Positions 47,701 through 54,648 of a stretch of DNA of 64,000 nt are shown piece after piece. The stretch comes from an uncultured Maribacter sp. GTDB taxonomy: Bacteria > Bacteroidota > Bacteroidia > Flavobacteriales > Flavobacteriaceae. The stretch spans positions 62,001 through 126,000 of the forward strand of contig NZ_CANMDU010000003.1 in assembly GCF_947496775.1 (NCBI RefSeq), in the 5' to 3' direction. The notes beneath the pieces were generated by a model. The model ran no database searches. It had not been told where the DNA came from and was given only the letters and a program-made list of their open reading frames with translations. The translations under genes and the position numbers were made by a program. Positions within the stretch are counted from its first letter, which is position 1. Each line of letters opens with the position of its first letter.

Positions 47701-48888
47701 CTCTTGAAACAAAGGCGAAGATTTAGGAATCGCCTTATGGTGTTTTTCAAATTGGCAATTAGAAATTAAATGTTTTTGTGATTTTAACCTTCTTTGATAA
47801 AATATAATAACATCTCTTACTTCTTCTTTTAACTCTTTAGTTAAAACCGAATGATGTTTAGCTTGGATTTCCCAAATTTGCTCAAACTCATCTAGATAAT
47901 CTTGCCTATAAAACACTCGATTTTTAAGTGATGTATTTGGGTTTTCTTTTATTTGCTTATTCAGATATTGACCAACTGTAATTTTATCAAAATAAAGCTC
48001 CTTACTTCTATCGCTTATAGCGCCCAAATAACCACTTGATTTATTAGTATCATTATTTATTTCCTGTAAAACAATAGCTAAATGTTCTAAATCTAACTGC
48101 TCTGACAAAGCTTTTGCTCGTAGCTGATACTTTTTTAGTTTTTGCTCCTGAGCTTTCCCATCTAGCTTCTTACCAACAATATTGAAAGGTTTTTGACAAA
48201 TAGTCCATGTAGCACCTTTGTTTTTACCTTGTAGCTCTTTGTACAATTCATTCGTTAAAATTTCTGAATAAAATATTTTTTGAGTGTTCCAAACTTTATC
48301 CCATTCACTTTGTAAGTCGGAACGATAAAACTCTGGGAGGTACTTTTTATCCTGTTTTAGTAATTGGTAAACATATTGACCAGGAGTTAGATTCTTCTCA
48401 TATAATTCTTTGGCAACTGACATTCCATCAATTGCTACACCCTCATCTTCGTTTACCGCTTTTCTACTACTTTTATAACCTCTTTTTTTATTAATTGCCA
48501 GCAAAACTCTTGCCAAATTTTCCAATTCAATTTTCTCAACAGCAGCAGTAGCTCTTAACCTTAACGTTTCATGTGTAGTTCCTTTACCAATTTCAGTTAA
48601 AGGTGTTTTACTAGAAATTATTTTGTGTTTTTCTAATATCTCTATTAAATACTGCCTTCTGAGTTTAAAACGCTGTAGATTTCTTCTTGCTCCACGTTTT
48701 AATGTTCTATCCGCATTAACAGATAGTGGTCTTCCTTTTTCAAAATCGGTTTGTTCATCAGTAGTTAAGGGATTTACTCTAACCCCTAACTCTATAATTT
48801 TTGATTTTTCTTCTTTATTTTCTGCTTCGTTAACTAATGCCCAACCAATACTGGTAGTCCCCAAATCAAGGCCTAAAACTTTTTTCAT
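44764..48888 (-). CDS. cas9: CRISPR-associated endonuclease Cas9 (type II-C)
   Basis: 1374 residues. RNA-guided double-strand DNA nuclease. RuvC-I is LGLDLGTTSIGWAL with Asp8. The arginine-rich bridge helix follows (RGARRNLQRFKLRRQYL). RuvC-II is VRIELARELK with Glu686, HNH is IDIEHIIPKAMLF with His770, and RuvC-III is HHAMDALTVAF with Asp940. All catalytic residues are present. The C-terminal region is the PAM-interacting part. The length is large for II-C but usual for Bacteroidota members. No csn2 or cas4 is present, which fits II-C. The upstream gap holds the tracrRNA gene and candidate operators. Confidence 0.98.
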   Translation of the reverse strand: MKKVLGLDLGTTSIGWALVNEAENKEEKSKIIELGVRVNPLTTDEQTDFEKGRPLSVNADRTLKRGARRNLQRFKLRRQYLIEILEKHKIISSKTPLTEIGKGTTHETLRLRATAAVEKIELENLARVLLAINKKRGYKSSRKAVNEDEGVAIDGMSVAKELYEKNLTPGQYVYQLLKQDKKYLPEFYRSDLQSEWDKVWNTQKIFYSEILTNELYKELQGKNKGATWTICQKPFNIVGKKLDGKAQEQKLKKYQLRAKALSEQLDLEHLAIVLQEINNDTNKSSGYLGAISDRSKELYFDKITVGQYLNKQIKENPNTSLKNRVFYRQDYLDEFEQIWEIQAKHHSVLTKELKEEVRDVIIFYQRRLKSQKHLISNCQFEKHHKAIPKSSPLFQEFKIWQNLNNIQFKRIDGKSNNLFNEEVEADYILDEETKILLFKELNVRGDLKANDVLKFLGKKTKEWKCNFEKIEGNRTNQELYSIFKEIADLEGYGFDWTKKSASEIKEELDAVFTEIGITPEVLDFNAYKENTDFDKQASYQLWHLLYSAEDDHKINEDDKLVYGNSSVALKKKLHNKYGFKPEYAKWLANIKLQQDYGSLSARAIRKVLPFLQSGNEFSEACRLAGYNHSNSLTKDDLDKRVLKDTLELLPKNSLRNPVVEKILNQVVNLVNQVIETYGKPDEVRIELARELKKSASERKDATSFITKRTKENEDVRKLISKEFGIPNPTKNDVVRYRLYEELKNLGYKTVFTNKYIPKEKLFSKEIDIEHIIPKAMLFGDSFSNKTLAYRKINLQKRDRTALDFVESDFNNDLENYKNRVESLFNKGNGIGKSKYKKLLLSQENLPDGSIERDLRNSQYIAKKAKSLLQELVREPIVSTSGRITDKLREDWDLINVMKELNLPKYKALGLTEIQTRKGNKKVEVIKDWTKRNDHRHHAMDALTVAFTTHNHIQYLNNLNARKDVKHKKHSNIIAIEKVITHKNSEGKKKFIAPMSNFRTQAKEHIESIIVSFKTKNKVVTKNINKTRLKGKQNFKSKIQLTPRGQLHKETVYGKSKQPMDNTVKINKRITLEQISNIINPQIKHYLLEYLVKYNNDTLKAFDTKTLKKEPLIFNNKLIKEVFCYEDIYTIRKAVNADNFKNEKSLDKIIDSNIKTLLKTRLKAYNGNAKEAFSDLDNNPIWLNKEKGIAVKRVTISGVNNVEALHEKRDHNGNLILDKNGKPVQNDFVSTGNNHHVAIYKDIKGKLQEKVVSFYEAVQRVNSGLSIIDKDYNKHLGWQFLFTMKQNEMFVFSTEDFKPNEMDLLSTKNAKEISKYLFRIQSISEKDYRFRHHLETMVTNNLDFTYKRLRSPMAVNNIIKVRTNHLGQIVQVGEY

Positions 48889-48931
48889 TTAAATATTTTC
48901 TTTAAAGCTATTTTCTTCTTTTCTAATTTCC

Positions 48932-48947
48932 TTACAGAAATCTGTAA
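48932..48947. promoter_or_regulatory. Palindrome in the cas9-tracrRNA control region
   Basis: TTACAGA-AA-TCTGTAA has perfect 7-bp arms and lies 44 bp upstream of the cas9 ATG. A third half-site TTACAG occurs at 48975-48980, overlapping the tracrRNA start region. This is a plausible repressor site for cas9 and/or tracrRNA; the protein is unknown. Confidence 0.5.
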
Positions 48948-48969
48948 ACCATATCTGGTAATCTTTTTG

Positions 48970-48977
48970 TATATTTA
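48970..48977 (+). promoter_or_regulatory. Candidate -7 box of tracrRNA
   Basis: TATATTTA fits TAnnTTT followed by A where the consensus has G, the same deviation as the TATCTTTA in the CRISPR repeat. It is placed to start RNA at about 48982, at the beginning of the antirepeat. A TTG at the correct -33 distance is lacking. Confidence 0.5.
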
Positions 48978-48981
48978 CAGT

Positions 48982-49058
48982 ACTGAAAGCAATTCACAAT
49001 AAGGATTATTCCGTTGTGAAAACATTTAAAGCGGCCTTAACGGGTCGCTTTCTTTTTA
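48982..49058 (+). ncRNA. tracrRNA
   Basis: The first 18 nt (48982-48999, ACTGAAAGCAATTCACAA) are perfectly complementary to bases 2-19 of the CRISPR repeat. A short GGA/TCC hairpin and the stretch CGTTGTGAAAACATTTAAA follow. The terminator stem at about 49028-49051 (AAAGCGGCC, loop, GGGTCGCTTT) runs into CTTTTT, giving an RNA of about 77 nt. It is oriented away from cas9 on the opposite strand. Ends are inferred from sequence, not measured. Confidence 0.9.
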
Positions 49059-49173
49059 TAACAAAGTAGTGGGGGAAAGTGGTACTTAGAATAGATTATT
49101 AGGGACTATAAATATAACTATTACGCATAACTCTTGTAGTCTTTTTCTAATGAAATTTTATAAAAATAAGCAC

Positions 49174-49207
49174 AAAAAAACCGCTTAAATTACGTTAAGC
49201 GGTTTTT
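49174..49207 (-). terminator. Terminator after the tail-specific protease gene
   Basis: AACCGCTTAA and TTAAGCGGTT form a perfect stem with a 6-nt loop, flanked by A and T runs. It lies 19 bp past the protease stop; its symmetry means it could also stop rightward transcripts from the tracrRNA side. Confidence 0.88.
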
Positions 49208-49225
49208 AAAATTCTATATAAAAGA

Positions 49226-51346
49226 CTATCCTTTTACACTAGCAAGCTTGGCTTGTTTTATATTATTCAATTTTAAATCTTGTAGCACATTTACAGCTTC
49301 TTCTACATACACATCTTTTGCTAATTGCTTATGCCAACGATTTCTTTTTTCTCTTAAAATAGAGTCTTTTGTAAATAACTCTTCTTCATATTTTAAAGAC
49401 TTAAAAGTTAGATGAGAATCGTACTCTGATAAGTTTTTAAAATATTCTGATTGCTCTTTATCTTTTGCTTCTTCTGTTTTATACACATCATAATTTAGAG
49501 AAATATCGGTTTCTGCTTGTTCTGCTTTTAACCATTTAGCATTTTCTTCTATTAACTTAATTTGCGGGTGTGCTGCCATACGTTTAGTGCTACTCTCCAC
49601 CGTTTTATCATAATCTATATACCCATTCCAAGGTGTATAATCTGCTGGTGTAATTTTATCCCATTTTAAAGGGTTACTCTGGTCTCTTTCTCCTAAATCT
49701 ATATAGCTATACTTGTCTGGCACTACCACATCACTCTTAACTCCTTCTAACTGTGTAGAACCTCCGTTAATTCTATAAAATTTTTGAGTAGTTAATTTTA
49801 TAGCTCCTAAATTGCCATGTTCATTACTACGTACTATATTATCTAGCGGTATTACATTTTGTACCGTTCCTTTTCCAAACGTTTGCTTACTTCCTATTAC
49901 AATAGCTCTTTTATAATCTTGCATTGCTGCCGCTAAAATTTCAGAAGCAGATGCAGATAACTCATTTACTAAAATAACCAATGGGCCATCCCATTGTATT
50001 CTTTCATCCTTATCATCATACACATCTTTACCTTCTCCACTAGAACGTACTTGTACAATTGGACCATCTTTAATAAATAAACCTGCCATTTCCACAACTG
50101 TTTTTAAAGAACCGCCGCCATTATCTCTTAAATCTATAATTAAGCCTTCTGCACCTTCTTCCTTTAAACGTTGTACTTCTTTAGCAACATCAGAGGCTGC
50201 ATTTCTATTACTATAATCTTCAAAATCTACATAAAACTTAGGAAGGTTTATAATTCCAAATCGTTGCTCTTCTTTAATAATATTTGCAGATTTAGCATAA
50301 GACTCTTCTAGCTCTACTACATCTCTGGTAATAGAAATTACAGTATTAGAACCGTCTACTTTACGTATGGTTAAATCTACTACTGTTCCTTTTGCTCCTT
50401 TAATTAGTTTTATAGCATCATCTAAACGCATACCAGCTATATCTATTGGATCCGCACCATCCTGCCCTACTTTTATAATTTCGTCTCCGACTTCTATTCT
50501 TTGATCTCTCCAAACCGGACCACCAGAGATAATTTCTACAATTTTAGCACCTTCTGGTTTCTTTTGTAAACGTGCTCCTATCCCTTCAAACTTACCAGAC
50601 ATACTGGTATCAAATTTTTCTTTTTCTTCTGGTGCAAAGTAAAAAGTATGAGGGTCAAATTCATCTACTATACTATTAATATACTGTGCAAACCAATCTT
50701 TACGCTCTAAATCATCAATAAAACTAAAGAAATCATCTAAGGTAGTTTCTGTTGTTTTTCTTGCGGCTATTTCTGCCTCTTCTGGAGTTATACTTTTGTC
50801 CGCATCTTCATTATTCTTATTACGAGTTAATTTAGAATCATAAGTTCCCAAAGTAGCATACTTTAATTGCTTTCTCCATCTTTCTTTTAACTCCTTTTTA
50901 GAAGACACAAAAGAAGCTTCATCATAGGCTATACTTATACTTTCATCTTTAGAATAATCAAAAGGTGTTTGCAATATTTCTTTATAAATACCTTTAACAT
51001 TGCCCATACGTTCTACCAAGCGCGTATATACTACATTAAAAAATGTAATATCCGTATTTTTTATTTGATCGTCTAATTGAAACTTATACTGCTCAAATTC
51101 TTCAATATCACTCTCTAAAAAGTAGCGCTTTGTTGGGTCTAGAATATCTATAAAATCCTCAAAAACACGTACCGAAAAATCATCGTTAATATCTTTAGGT
51201 GCATAGTGTCCTTTTTCTAAAACATACGTAATAATATCTAATAACAATTTATCCTTGTCATCATTTTCGAATGTTTTATTTGTAAAACTGCAAGAAGCTA
51301 CAGCTACCATTAATACTGTTAAAACGTAGGCTAAATTCCTTTTCAT
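49226..51346 (-). CDS. Tail-specific protease (Prc/CtpA, S41 family) lipoprotein
   Basis: About 706 residues from the ATG at complement 51344-51346, which gives a clear lipoprotein signal (VLMVAVASCSFTN); an ATG at 51397 would add 17 residues ahead of the signal. A long N-terminal helical region is followed by a PDZ domain (GIGARLQKKPEGAKIVEI, GDEIIKVGQDG). The S41 catalytic core has Ser in ELSASASEILAA and Lys in KQTFGKGTVQ. A C-terminal extension typical of the Prc group follows. It cleaves periplasmic proteins from the C-terminus. It is divergent from surE. Confidence 0.94.
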   Translation of the reverse strand: MKRNLAYVLTVLMVAVASCSFTNKTFENDDKDKLLLDIITYVLEKGHYAPKDINDDFSVRVFEDFIDILDPTKRYFLESDIEEFEQYKFQLDDQIKNTDITFFNVVYTRLVERMGNVKGIYKEILQTPFDYSKDESISIAYDEASFVSSKKELKERWRKQLKYATLGTYDSKLTRNKNNEDADKSITPEEAEIAARKTTETTLDDFFSFIDDLERKDWFAQYINSIVDEFDPHTFYFAPEEKEKFDTSMSGKFEGIGARLQKKPEGAKIVEIISGGPVWRDQRIEVGDEIIKVGQDGADPIDIAGMRLDDAIKLIKGAKGTVVDLTIRKVDGSNTVISITRDVVELEESYAKSANIIKEEQRFGIINLPKFYVDFEDYSNRNAASDVAKEVQRLKEEGAEGLIIDLRDNGGGSLKTVVEMAGLFIKDGPIVQVRSSGEGKDVYDDKDERIQWDGPLVILVNELSASASEILAAAMQDYKRAIVIGSKQTFGKGTVQNVIPLDNIVRSNEHGNLGAIKLTTQKFYRINGGSTQLEGVKSDVVVPDKYSYIDLGERDQSNPLKWDKITPADYTPWNGYIDYDKTVESSTKRMAAHPQIKLIEENAKWLKAEQAETDISLNYDVYKTEEAKDKEQSEYFKNLSEYDSHLTFKSLKYEEELFTKDSILREKRNRWHKQLAKDVYVEEAVNVLQDLKLNNIKQAKLASVKG

Positions 51347-51540
51347 AAATTCAAATATTTTTTTAAATTTTTGCGATTTTAGATAAAAAAATTGCAAATA
51401 ATATGCTTTTTACGGCATACAATTCCCTAAGATACTGAAAAAACCATGCCAGCAATATCTTACAGCAATAATTTTTTGTTAAACAAGGTAGTAGTCTTAT
51501 CTTTTTTAAAAACGTATTTTTACTCCGTAAAGTATATACT

Positions 51541-52320
51541 ATGCCTAAACCTCTTATTCTTATAACCAATGATGATGGTATAACTGCTCCCGGTTTGCGT
51601 ACTTTGGTAAAATACATGGCTGCCATTGGCGATGTTATTGTTGTAGCTCCAGACAGCCCGCAATCGGGAATGGGACATGCCATAACCATTGACAGTACAC
51701 TATATTCCAAACCAATGAAAATAAATCCTTTAAGCGATTTTCATGAAGAATATAGCTGTAGTGGTACACCAGCAGATTGTGTAAAACTGGCTTTACAAGA
51801 AATACTAGATCGCAAACCAGATATTTGCGTAAGTGGTATTAATCATGGCTCTAACTCTTCCATAAATGTTATTTATTCTGGTACCATGAGTGCTGCCATT
51901 GAGGCAGGAATAGAAGGCATACCCGCTATAGGCTTTTCTTTGTGTGATTACTCTTGGGAGGCTGATTTTAATGCTGCAGAAGATTTTATAAAAACTATAG
52001 TAACCCAAGCAATTACTAATGGAATTCCAAAAGGAGTGGTTCTTAATGTTAATATTCCTAAACTTCCTAAAAAAAACATTAAAGGCATAAAAATATGTCG
52101 ACAAGCCAGAGCCAATTGGAAAGAAAAATTTGATAAACGTACCAGCCCAATGGGGAAAGATTATTATTGGCTAACAGGAGAGTTTGAGCTTTTAGATAAA
52201 GGGGAAGATACCGATGAATGGGCTTTAGCTAATGGCTTTATTTCTGTAGTACCAACACAATTTGATTTAACAGCACACCATGCTATTTCGCATATTAATA
52301 ATTGGAATTTAAATGAATAA
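51541..52320 (+). CDS. surE: 5'/3'-nucleotidase SurE
   Basis: 259 residues. Metal-dependent phosphatase acting on nucleoside monophosphates. The metal motif is LITNDDGITAPG (Asp11, Asp12), with APDSPQSGMGHAIT, CSGTPADCVKLAL and ISGINHGSN-type VSGINHGSNSS following. Cytoplasmic. The next gene starts 8 nt inside its end, so translation is coupled. Confidence 0.97.
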   Translation: MPKPLILITNDDGITAPGLRTLVKYMAAIGDVIVVAPDSPQSGMGHAITIDSTLYSKPMKINPLSDFHEEYSCSGTPADCVKLALQEILDRKPDICVSGINHGSNSSINVIYSGTMSAAIEAGIEGIPAIGFSLCDYSWEADFNAAEDFIKTIVTQAITNGIPKGVVLNVNIPKLPKKNIKGIKICRQARANWKEKFDKRTSPMGKDYYWLTGEFELLDKGEDTDEWALANGFISVVPTQFDLTAHHAISHINNWNLNE

Positions 52321-52597
52321 TAAGAAAGAAGTTATAATTGGTTTTCTCGTAGGTATAATAGCAAATACCATAGGTACTCTTTTGTATATTCTAATCTTTT
52401 CTGAATTTGGAATTGTAGAAACCTATAATGCCGCTATAGCACAAGGCCATGTTGGCAGTTTATTAGCTCTTGGGGCTATTCTTAACTTAGTAGCCTTTTT
52501 TGGGTTTTTAAAAATTAAAAGAGACCAAAGAGCTCGTGGTGTATTATTAGCAACCTTAATTACTGCACTAGCCATTTTATATTATAAAGTTTTTTGA
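52313..52597 (+). CDS. Small membrane protein of unknown function
   Basis: 94 residues with three hydrophobic segments (VIIGFLVGIIANTIGTLLYI, SLLALGAILNLVAFFGFL, VLLATLITALAILYY) and little else. It overlaps surE by 8 nt. Its TGA stop lies within the first unit of an 11-copy TTGATGG array, so repeat-number changes would alter only the 3' untranslated region. No family recognised. Confidence 0.7.
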   Translation: MNNKKEVIIGFLVGIIANTIGTLLYILIFSEFGIVETYNAAIAQGHVGSLLALGAILNLVAFFGFLKIKRDQRARGVLLATLITALAILYYKVF

Positions 52598-52670
52598 TGG
52601 TTGATGGTTGATGGTTGATGGTTGATGGTTGATGGTTGATGGTTGATGGTTGATGGTTGATGGTTGATGG
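52594..52670 (+). repeat. Heptamer microsatellite, 11 copies of TTGATGG
   Basis: Eleven perfect tandem copies of TTGATGG fill 52594-52670. The array starts at the stop codon of the upstream gene and ends about 170 bp before lpxB. The following stretch to about 52830 contains word-like partial repeats such as AGAGTCGAGAGTCAAGAAG and no gene. Confidence 0.97.
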
Positions 52671-52842
52671 TTAGGAAGAAAAAAACTCCTGCCCTAAAAA
52701 ACTACGTATGAAGAGATTTTTTTTAGGAAAAGAAATAAAAAGATAGATTCAAGAGTCGAGAGTCAAGAAGCAACAAGTAAGACTAAGTACTCTGTACTAA
52801 TTACTTTGAAACTTTAGACATTAGAAAATATAAAAAATTAGA

Positions 52843-53952
52843 ATGAAATATTACATCATTGCTGGGGAAGCTTCTGGCGATTTACATGGTTCTAACCTAA
52901 TTAAAGCATTGTTCCGTAATAACGCAGATGCAAAGATTAGATGCTGGGGTGGCGATTTAATGCAACAAGCCGGTGGAACCTTGGTAAAACACTATAAAGA
53001 AATGGCCTTTATGGGTTTTATAGAAGTAATAACCAATCTAAACAAAATATTTAAAAACATAGCCTTTTGTAAAGAAGATATTCTTGCCTACCAACCAGAC
53101 GCCTTAATATTTATTGACTATTCTGGTTTTAATTTACGTATTGCTAAATGGGCTAAAACGCATAATTTTAAAACCAATTATTATATATCTCCACAGATTT
53201 GGGCTTCTAGAGAAGGCCGAATTGAAAAAATAAAAAGAGATATTGATACTATGTATGTTATTCTTCCTTTTGAGAAAGACTTCTACGAAAACAAACATAA
53301 CTATCCTGTACATTTTGTAGGCCACCCATTAATAGATGCTATAGAAAAAAGGCCAAAAACGGAAAACGCTGCTTTTAGATTAGAAAATAATTTAGACGCT
53401 AATAAACCATTAATAGCACTACTTCCTGGAAGTAGAAAGCAAGAAGTGCAAAAAATGCTTTCGATTATGCTTTCTGTAACTGATTCTTTTAAAGAATATC
53501 AATTTGTTATCGCTGGAGCCCCTAGTTTGGATTTAGATTTTTACCAACCTTATCTAAATCCAAATGTAACTTTTGTAAGTAATAAAACGTACGATTTGTT
53601 ATCCCATTCCAGAGCGGCTTTAGTTACTAGTGGAACCGCCACTTTAGAAACCGCAATTTTTAAAGTACCCCAAGTGGTATGTTATAGAGCCAATTGGATT
53701 TCTTACCAAATTGCCAAACGTATTATTACCTTAGACTACATTTCTTTAGTTAATTTAATTTTAAAAAAAGAAGTGGTTAAAGAACTCATTCAGGGAGATT
53801 TAAACACTGAAAACTTAAAAACAGAACTTCTAAAAATAGTTTCTGGCGATGCTCGTGAAAAACAGTTACAAGGATACACTAAATTACTAGAAATGCTCGG
53901 TGGTTCCGGAGCAAGTGAAAAAGCAGCTTCTTTAATTGTAAAAAATAACTAA
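52843..53952 (+). CDS. lpxB: Lipid-A-disaccharide synthase LpxB
   Basis: 369 residues. Condenses UDP-diacylglucosamine with lipid X to form the lipid A disaccharide at the inner membrane. Typical motifs are IIAGEASGDLHGSNLIKAL, MGFIEVI, YYISPQIWASREGRI, FVGHPLID, ALLPGSRKQEVQ and VTSGTATLETAIF. Followed 33 bp later by the NlpC/P60 gene. Confidence 0.97.
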   Translation: MKYYIIAGEASGDLHGSNLIKALFRNNADAKIRCWGGDLMQQAGGTLVKHYKEMAFMGFIEVITNLNKIFKNIAFCKEDILAYQPDALIFIDYSGFNLRIAKWAKTHNFKTNYYISPQIWASREGRIEKIKRDIDTMYVILPFEKDFYENKHNYPVHFVGHPLIDAIEKRPKTENAAFRLENNLDANKPLIALLPGSRKQEVQKMLSIMLSVTDSFKEYQFVIAGAPSLDLDFYQPYLNPNVTFVSNKTYDLLSHSRAALVTSGTATLETAIFKVPQVVCYRANWISYQIAKRIITLDYISLVNLILKKEVVKELIQGDLNTENLKTELLKIVSGDAREKQLQGYTKLLEMLGGSGASEKAASLIVKNN

Positions 53953-53985
53953 CTTTAGAAATCTTAAGACGCTATAGCTAAATTA

Positions 53986-54540
53986 ATGTTCCGAAAAATT
54001 ATTTTTGTTTTTTTTCTTCTATTGCTAGGAAGTTGTGGCGTTTCTAAAAAAAGAACCGTTAAAAGCAAAACCTATAAAGTTACTGTTGCTGCCACCCCTA
54101 AAGATTCTTCTATTACTTCTGAAAGTACCGTTATAAACATTCCCGAAAAAAAATTATCTAAGGCCGACGACATAATTAACACTGCTCTTACCTTTTCTGG
54201 CGTTCGTTATAAATATGGAGGCACCACAAAGAAAGGAATGGATTGTTCTGGATTACTCTATGTTTCTTTTGGAGCTCATGATGTTCCCCTACCTAGGGTG
54301 TCTTACGTAATGGCTAATGAAGGGAAACGCATACGATTAAGACAAGTCCTAAAAGGCGATTTACTCTTTTTTAAAACTAGTAGACGTGGCAAAAGGATAA
54401 ACCATGTAGGTATGGTTGTTGCCGTAGAGAATGGCGAAATTAAATTTATACATGCCTCTAGTTCCCGAGGGGTTACTGTTTCTTCTCTAAAAGAAGGATA
54501 CTGGAAGTCCGCTTTTGTAAAAGCAACGAGAGTTTTATAA
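53986..54540 (+). CDS. NlpC/P60 family lipoprotein peptidase
   Basis: 184 residues. The lipoprotein signal has its lipobox near Cys17 (LLLLGSCGVSKK). The NlpC/P60 domain covers about residues 60-184: catalytic Cys in GMDCSGLLYVSFG, His in RINHVGMVVAV, and the third residue in FIHASSSRGVT. It probably cuts peptide bonds in peptidoglycan stems from the outer-membrane side. It lies between lpxB and comEC on the same strand. Confidence 0.92.
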   Translation: MFRKIIFVFFLLLLGSCGVSKKRTVKSKTYKVTVAATPKDSSITSESTVINIPEKKLSKADDIINTALTFSGVRYKYGGTTKKGMDCSGLLYVSFGAHDVPLPRVSYVMANEGKRIRLRQVLKGDLLFFKTSRRGKRINHVGMVVAVENGEIKFIHASSSRGVTVSSLKEGYWKSAFVKATRVL

Positions 54541-54612
54541 TTTTTATGATGGTTTTTCCCTCTTTTTAAAGCTCGTACACATCTAATAACAAACGTATTA
54601 TATGCAAAATAG

Positions 54613-54631
54613 CTAAAATACAGTATTTTAG
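54613..54631. promoter_or_regulatory. Perfect palindrome upstream of comEC
   Basis: CTAAAATAC-A-GTATTTTAG has 9-bp perfect arms around one base and ends 17 bp before the comEC ATG. The tight symmetry favours a dimeric protein site rather than an RNA hairpin. Confidence 0.5.
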
Positions 54632-54648
54632 AAGCACAACCATCTTTT

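Noticed and set aside
48982-49058. Antirepeat region as an extra orphan CRISPR repeat
   Set aside because: Only 18 nt match, in reverse orientation, and a terminator follows; this is the tracrRNA layout.
51347-51397. Longer N-terminus for the tail-specific protease from the ATG at 51397
   Set aside because: The additional 17 residues precede a complete lipoprotein signal that starts at the next Met.
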